NCBI RefSeq assembly: GCF_000526335.1
Contig: NZ_JAFW01000001.1
Coordinates: 4,588,001-4,652,000 of the forward strand
Direction: 5' to 3'
DNA from: Arthrobacter sp. 31Y
GTDB lineage: Bacteria; Actinomycetota; Actinomycetes; Actinomycetales; Micrococcaceae
DNA length: 64,000 bases
A program made the position numbers and the translations under genes. Positions within the stretch are counted from its first letter, which is position 1, and each line of letters starts with the position of its first letter. Under the pieces are notes generated by a model. The model was not told the DNA's origin. It did not search any database and saw only the letters and a list, made by a program, of their open reading frames with translations. This document shows, piece after piece, positions 60,169 through 64,000 of this stretch.

Positions 60169-60843
60169 ATGACGATGCACACCGAGGTAAGCCAGAAGTC
60201 CGCTGAACGCCCCAAGCGCGTACGCCGGACTGGTCCGTACAAAGCAGCCGATGCAAGGCGCCAGACCATCCTGGAAACGGCAATCGAGCACTTTGCGCAA
60301 TGGGGTTACTTCAACTCCTCAATGCCAAAGATCGCGGCAGATGTGGGCCTGACCAAAGCCGGCCTGATGCACCACTTCGGCAGCAAGGAAGAGCTCCTCT
60401 CAGCTGTTCTGGAACTGCGTGACCAGCGCGCAATCAGCGCCTTCTTTGCCGAGGACTTCCAGAACGATCCGGTCAGGTACTTCGGGCAGGTGGCCGCCCA
60501 AGCAGCGTTCAACGAAAGCCAGCCAGGACTGACGCAAATGTTTACCGTGCTGGCAGCTGAATCGTCCAACGAGGAACATCCCGCTCACCAGTATTTCCAA
60601 CAACGCTACGAAAGCATCGTCGAAGCAGCGTCTGGAATTCTCACGCCGATGATCGCTGCTGGAACCCTTCGGCAAGGCACGGATGTGCGTCAGGTCGCTG
60701 CTGAAATCCTGGCAGTGGTTGATGGCTTCACCATCCAGTGGGCCCTCGACAAAACGAACACGTCGCTGCACAGCACGGTCTTTAACTACGTTGACCGGCT
60801 CTCCCGGTCGGTGACCACTGACGGCCGCGGGCTTGCGGACTGA
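60169..60843 (+). CDS. TetR/AcrR family transcriptional regulator
   Basis: This is a 224-residue protein. The helix-turn-helix is MPKIAADVGLTKAGLMHHFGSKEELL (about residues 47-72) after a basic N-terminal arm. It lies 11 bases after the MFS gene and 59 before the second rhamnosidase, so it is embedded in the operon and likely controls it. An alternative ATG at 60175 would shorten it by two residues. Effector unknown. Confidence 0.88.
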   Translation: MTMHTEVSQKSAERPKRVRRTGPYKAADARRQTILETAIEHFAQWGYFNSSMPKIAADVGLTKAGLMHHFGSKEELLSAVLELRDQRAISAFFAEDFQNDPVRYFGQVAAQAAFNESQPGLTQMFTVLAAESSNEEHPAHQYFQQRYESIVEAASGILTPMIAAGTLRQGTDVRQVAAEILAVVDGFTIQWALDKTNTSLHSTVFNYVDRLSRSVTTDGRGLAD

Positions 60844-60902
60844 CTTCATCGTCCGCTGGTCCTGCCAGCCACCTACTCCTCACGCATTAGAGAAAGAAGC
60901 TC

Positions 60903-63194
60903 ATGACAGCACTACTTCCTTGGTCCGCGACGATGATTGCGCCCAACGAGGACTTCAATGGAGCGCCGCTGCTGCGGAAGGAATTCGCCCTGGCAACCGG
61001 TCACGGCTCACCAGCCAAAGCGATCCTTCGCGCAACGTCCTTCGGCGTTTTCGAGGCCTCCGTCAACGGGCGTCCGGTGGGCGAGGATGTCTTGAGCCCC
61101 GGATGGAGCTCCTACGAGTGGCGGCTCCGCTACCGCAGTTACGACGTCACCCACTTGCTGGAACCCGTCAATGTGCTCGGCGCCGCCCTTGGTAACGGCT
61201 GGTACCGGGGCAACTTGTCCTGGAACGGCAATTCAGCGTTCTACGGCTCGGAGCTTGGCTTCTTCGGCCAGCTGGACATCGAATACCCGGACGGCTTCGT
61301 CCAGACTCTCAGCACTGATTCGTCCTGGCAGTCCGGCCCCTCGGCCATCCTCGCCAATGACCTCTACAACGGGCAAACTATTGACGCTAAGCTCACCGCG
61401 GACACCTGGACCAAGCCCGGTTTTGACACGAACTCCTGGGCAGGGGTCCACGCTCTGGAGTTCGACGCCGCTCGCCTGGCCGAGCCGATCAGCCCGCCTG
61501 TGGTTCGGAACGAAGTCCTCAAGCCCGTGGATATCTTCACTTCACCCAGCGGCAAGACACTCGTGGACTTTGGACAGAACTTGGTTGGATGGCTCCGGTT
61601 TACGGTGCATGGCCAACGCGGTGAGACCATTTCCGTGCGCCACGCCGAAGTCCTTGAGGACGGTGAACTTGGCGTCCGTCCACTGCGTACGGCGGAAGCC
61701 ACGGATAGACTCATTCTTTCCGGTGAGCCGGACTTCTTTGAGCCGACGTTCACGTTCCATGGCTTCCGCTATGCCGAGGTGAGTGGCTGGCCAGGTGAGC
61801 TGACAGCGGATGCTGTGGAGGCCGTCGTCGTGCATTCCGCGCTTGAGCGGACGGGCACGTTCGAATGCTCCAATCCACTGGTGAACCAGTTGCACCGGAA
61901 CATTGTCTGGGGGCTGAAAGGCAACTTCCTCGACCTGCCCACGGACTGCCCTCAACGTAACGAGCGGCTCGGCTGGACTGGTGACATCGCCGTGTTCGCA
62001 CCCACCGCTGCCTACCTGTACGACGTCAAGGACTTCCTGCAGGACTGGCTCCAGGACCTTGCTGCCGAGCAGGAAGCCGCCGACGGGATGGTCCCGTTTA
62101 CCGTGCCGGACATCCTCAAATACGAGGAGCACCCCAAGGAATTCCCAACCCCCGAATCCACCGCGCTCTGGAGTGAAGCCGCCGTCTGGGTTCCCTGGGC
62201 ACTGTGGGAAGCCTACGGGGACGAGGAGGTGCTTCGCCGGCAATACGACTCGATGGCAGCACACACCCGACGCGTCGAGGGGCTGCTTACCGACAACGGT
62301 TTGTGGGATCAGGGTTTCCAGTTCGGCGATTGGCTGGACCCCGACGCCGCCCCCGACCAGCCGTGGAACTCCAAAGCGGACAACGGCGTCGTTGCCACGG
62401 CCTGCCTCTACCGCACAGCCAAGCTCACGTCGGAAACCGCCGGGATCCTCGGCCACGCGGACGACGCGGAACACTTCAGCGCCCTCGCGGAACGGGTGCG
62501 TTACGCCTTCAACAGCCACTACGTTGGCCCGGACGGCACCATTCTCAGCGACTGCACCACTGTTTATGCCCTCGCCATTGCTTTTGACGTGCTCGACGGC
62601 GACGAGGAACGAACGTTCGCAGGGAACCGCCTTGCTGAACTCGTTTCCCGCAACGGGTACCGGGTGTCCACCGGCTTCGCCGGCACACCATTCATCACGT
62701 GGGCTCTGTCCGAAACCGGACACGTTGACGATGCCTACAGGCTTCTCTTGGAGGAACAGTGCCCCTCATGGCTCTACCCAGTGACCATGGGGGCCACCAC
62801 CGTCTGGGAACGCTGGGACTCGATGCTGCCCGACGGAACCATCAACCAGGGTGAGATGACCAGCTTCAACCACTATGCCCTGGGTGCAGTTGCCGATTGG
62901 CTGCACAAGGTTGTCGGCGGCATGCGGCCACTCGAGCCTGGATACGCCAAGGTTCTCTATGCACCTAGGCCCGGCCACGGAATCGACTGGGCAAAAACCA
63001 ACCTGATCACGCCCCACGGAACGGTCGCCAGCGAATGGCACATCCAAGATGGGGGAGAGTACGAATTCACGCTTACGGTGCCGGCTGGGGCAACGGCTGA
63101 AATTGATGTACCTACACTGCCCCGGCAGGAAGTAGGGGCAGGTACGCATACTTTCCGTACTGCCGGACTCGTCCTGACCGGAGAAGGCAAATGA
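60903..63194 (+). CDS. GH78 alpha-L-rhamnosidase, second copy
   Basis: This is a 763-residue cytoplasmic enzyme of the same family as the one at 51462, about 100 residues shorter at the N-terminus (it lacks the first sandwich domain). The catalytic segment is PTDCPQRNERLGWTGD: Glu354 is kept, but the preceding conserved Asp is Asn353. GEMTSFNHYALGAVADWLH is present. It overlaps the GH3 start by ATGA. Substrate preference may differ from the first copy. Confidence 0.92.
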   Translation: MTALLPWSATMIAPNEDFNGAPLLRKEFALATGHGSPAKAILRATSFGVFEASVNGRPVGEDVLSPGWSSYEWRLRYRSYDVTHLLEPVNVLGAALGNGWYRGNLSWNGNSAFYGSELGFFGQLDIEYPDGFVQTLSTDSSWQSGPSAILANDLYNGQTIDAKLTADTWTKPGFDTNSWAGVHALEFDAARLAEPISPPVVRNEVLKPVDIFTSPSGKTLVDFGQNLVGWLRFTVHGQRGETISVRHAEVLEDGELGVRPLRTAEATDRLILSGEPDFFEPTFTFHGFRYAEVSGWPGELTADAVEAVVVHSALERTGTFECSNPLVNQLHRNIVWGLKGNFLDLPTDCPQRNERLGWTGDIAVFAPTAAYLYDVKDFLQDWLQDLAAEQEAADGMVPFTVPDILKYEEHPKEFPTPESTALWSEAAVWVPWALWEAYGDEEVLRRQYDSMAAHTRRVEGLLTDNGLWDQGFQFGDWLDPDAAPDQPWNSKADNGVVATACLYRTAKLTSETAGILGHADDAEHFSALAERVRYAFNSHYVGPDGTILSDCTTVYALAIAFDVLDGDEERTFAGNRLAELVSRNGYRVSTGFAGTPFITWALSETGHVDDAYRLLLEEQCPSWLYPVTMGATTVWERWDSMLPDGTINQGEMTSFNHYALGAVADWLHKVVGGMRPLEPGYAKVLYAPRPGHGIDWAKTNLITPHGTVASEWHIQDGGEYEFTLTVPAGATAEIDVPTLPRQEVGAGTHTFRTAGLVLTGEGK

Positions 63195-64000
63195 GCGCGA
63201 CGGCCACGCCAGCCCCCTACCTGGACGCAACCCTCCCCGTGAGCGAGCGGCTGGAAGACCTCCTCGGACGCATGACCCTGGAAGAAAAAGCCGGGCAAAT
63301 GTTCCATGCCATCACCTTCGGCGGAGCCTCAGTGGACGCCGGAACCCAAGGTCTGATTGCCCACGGATTCATGAGCCACTTCAACGTCCACCAACTGCCG
63401 GATGCCCGCGCGGCCGCCCGGTGGCATAACGCCATTCAGGAGCTGGCGTCCCGGACGAGACTGGGTATTCCCATCACAGTCTCGACGGATCCCCGGCATG
63501 CTTTCGCCGAGAACCAGGGCGCATCCTTCGCAGCCGGCTTCTTCTCGGCGTGGCCGGAGCCCCTTGGCATGGCTGCACTCCGGGACCCCGAAACTGTTCG
63601 GCGCTTTGCTGACACAGCACGCCAGGAATACCTCGCCGTTGGACTTCGCGCAGCCCTTCACCCCACCGTAGACCTCGCCACCGAACCACGGTGGGCCAGG
63701 CAATACAGCGGCTTCGGCCAAGACCCCGAGCTCACGGGCCAGCTGGCCGCTGCCTACCTTGAGGGATTTCAGGGCGGTTCCGTGGGCGATCAGAGTGTTG
63801 CATGCATGACCAAACACTTTCCCGGCGGCGGACCACAGAAAGACGGGGAAGACCCGCACTTCCCCTATGGGCGCGAACAGGTCTATCCGGGTGGCAGGTT
63901 CGAGGACCACCTGCTGCCATTCCGTCATGCCATCAGCGCCGGCACCAGCGCCATCATGCCCTACTACGGAATGCCCGTGGAACTACACCGCAACGGTGAG
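63191..64000 (+). CDS. Glycoside hydrolase family 3 protein (3' end outside window)
   Basis: The first 270 residues are present and the frame is open to the edge. RLEDLLGRMTLEEKAGQMFH and KHFPGGGPQKDGEDPHF are typical of the GH3 barrel; the nucleophile lies beyond the window. No signal peptide. Its start overlaps the rhamnosidase stop, so rhamnose removal and glucose (or xylose) removal are made together. It differs from the GH3 at 39375, which has KHFAVNNQETD at the same place. Confidence 0.9.
   Translation, partial: MSATATPAPYLDATLPVSERLEDLLGRMTLEEKAGQMFHAITFGGASVDAGTQGLIAHGFMSHFNVHQLPDARAAARWHNAIQELASRTRLGIPITVSTDPRHAFAENQGASFAAGFFSAWPEPLGMAALRDPETVRRFADTARQEYLAVGLRAALHPTVDLATEPRWARQYSGFGQDPELTGQLAAAYLEGFQGGSVGDQSVACMTKHFPGGGPQKDGEDPHFPYGREQVYPGGRFEDHLLPFRHAISAGTSAIMPYYGMPVELHRNGE

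Noticed and set aside
61542..62723. Leftward 393-codon open frame opposite the second GH78
   Set aside because: Antisense shadow; the GH78 motifs are on the plus strand. The same holds for 51606-52736 and 52791-53792 opposite the first GH78.
1..64000. tRNA, rRNA, CRISPR arrays, prophage or complete insertion sequences
   Set aside because: None was recognised on reading either strand; repeats seen are only short operator-like motifs and one transposase remnant.

Overview
The window looks like a piece of a high-GC actinobacterial chromosome, most likely Arthrobacter or Paenarthrobacter. The grounds are the protein sequences (Fis/AcoR, LysR, IclR and LacI regulators, sugar ABC systems without a local ATPase, a CYP199-type P450), frequent GTG starts and many ATGA stop-start overlaps. 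It is almost entirely catabolic. The genus is inferred; there is no rRNA or tRNA gene here.

Region 1 (1-17 kb) looks like a complete alicyclic ketone pathway. A cyclohexanone-monooxygenase-like Baeyer-Villiger enzyme (5912-7546), an aldehyde dehydrogenase, alcohol dehydrogenases and an esterase/lactonase candidate could convert cyclohexanone to adipate. A divergent AcoR/Fis-type activator faces them. Next comes a minus-strand operon with a CaiB CoA-transferase, acyl-CoA dehydrogenase, enoyl-CoA hydratase, 3-hydroxyacyl-CoA dehydrogenase and thiolase. These are all the steps needed to take adipate to succinyl-CoA plus acetyl-CoA.

Region 2 (17-34.6 kb) is an aromatic or lower beta-ketoadipate block. 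It has a catechol 1,2-dioxygenase, a flavin/Fe-S oxidoreductase, VOC proteins and an odd operon with an Nramp-fold transporter, a dehydrogenase, a hydrolase and an isochorismatase-fold protein. A plus-strand operon follows: catI, catJ, a muconate-cycloisomerase homologue, a dehydrogenase, a cyclase-family protein, an SDR and a thiolase. A second ortho-cleavage set, catA-catB-catC with a LysR regulator, lies at 42.4-46.2 kb on the minus strand. No enol-lactonase and no ring-hydroxylating dioxygenase was recognised.

Region 3 (34.7-42.4 kb) is a sugar ABC importer, an MFS carrier, a GH3 glycosidase and a TetR regulator. Region 4 (47-54 kb) is a LacI-regulated ABC importer with a GH78 alpha-L-rhamnosidase. 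Region 5 (54-58.6 kb) has an IclR regulator, a phthalate-type reductase, a CYP199-like P450 and an aromatic acid transporter, probably a para-alkoxybenzoate O-demethylation unit. Region 6 (58.8 kb to the end) has an MFS carrier, a TetR regulator, a second GH78 and a GH3 gene cut by the window edge. Together regions 3-6 suggest use of plant phenolic rhamnoglucosides: the sugars and the aglycone-derived aromatic acids are handled side by side.

The most interesting unlisted signal is a 14-base box with consensus AATARGTMTTGGAC. It sits 53-83 bases upstream of five separate catabolic transcription units and always has the same orientation relative to the gene. It suggests one regulon spanning regions 1 and 2. 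A second motif, GTTGAAnnnnCAAC, occurs upstream of three other minus-strand genes.
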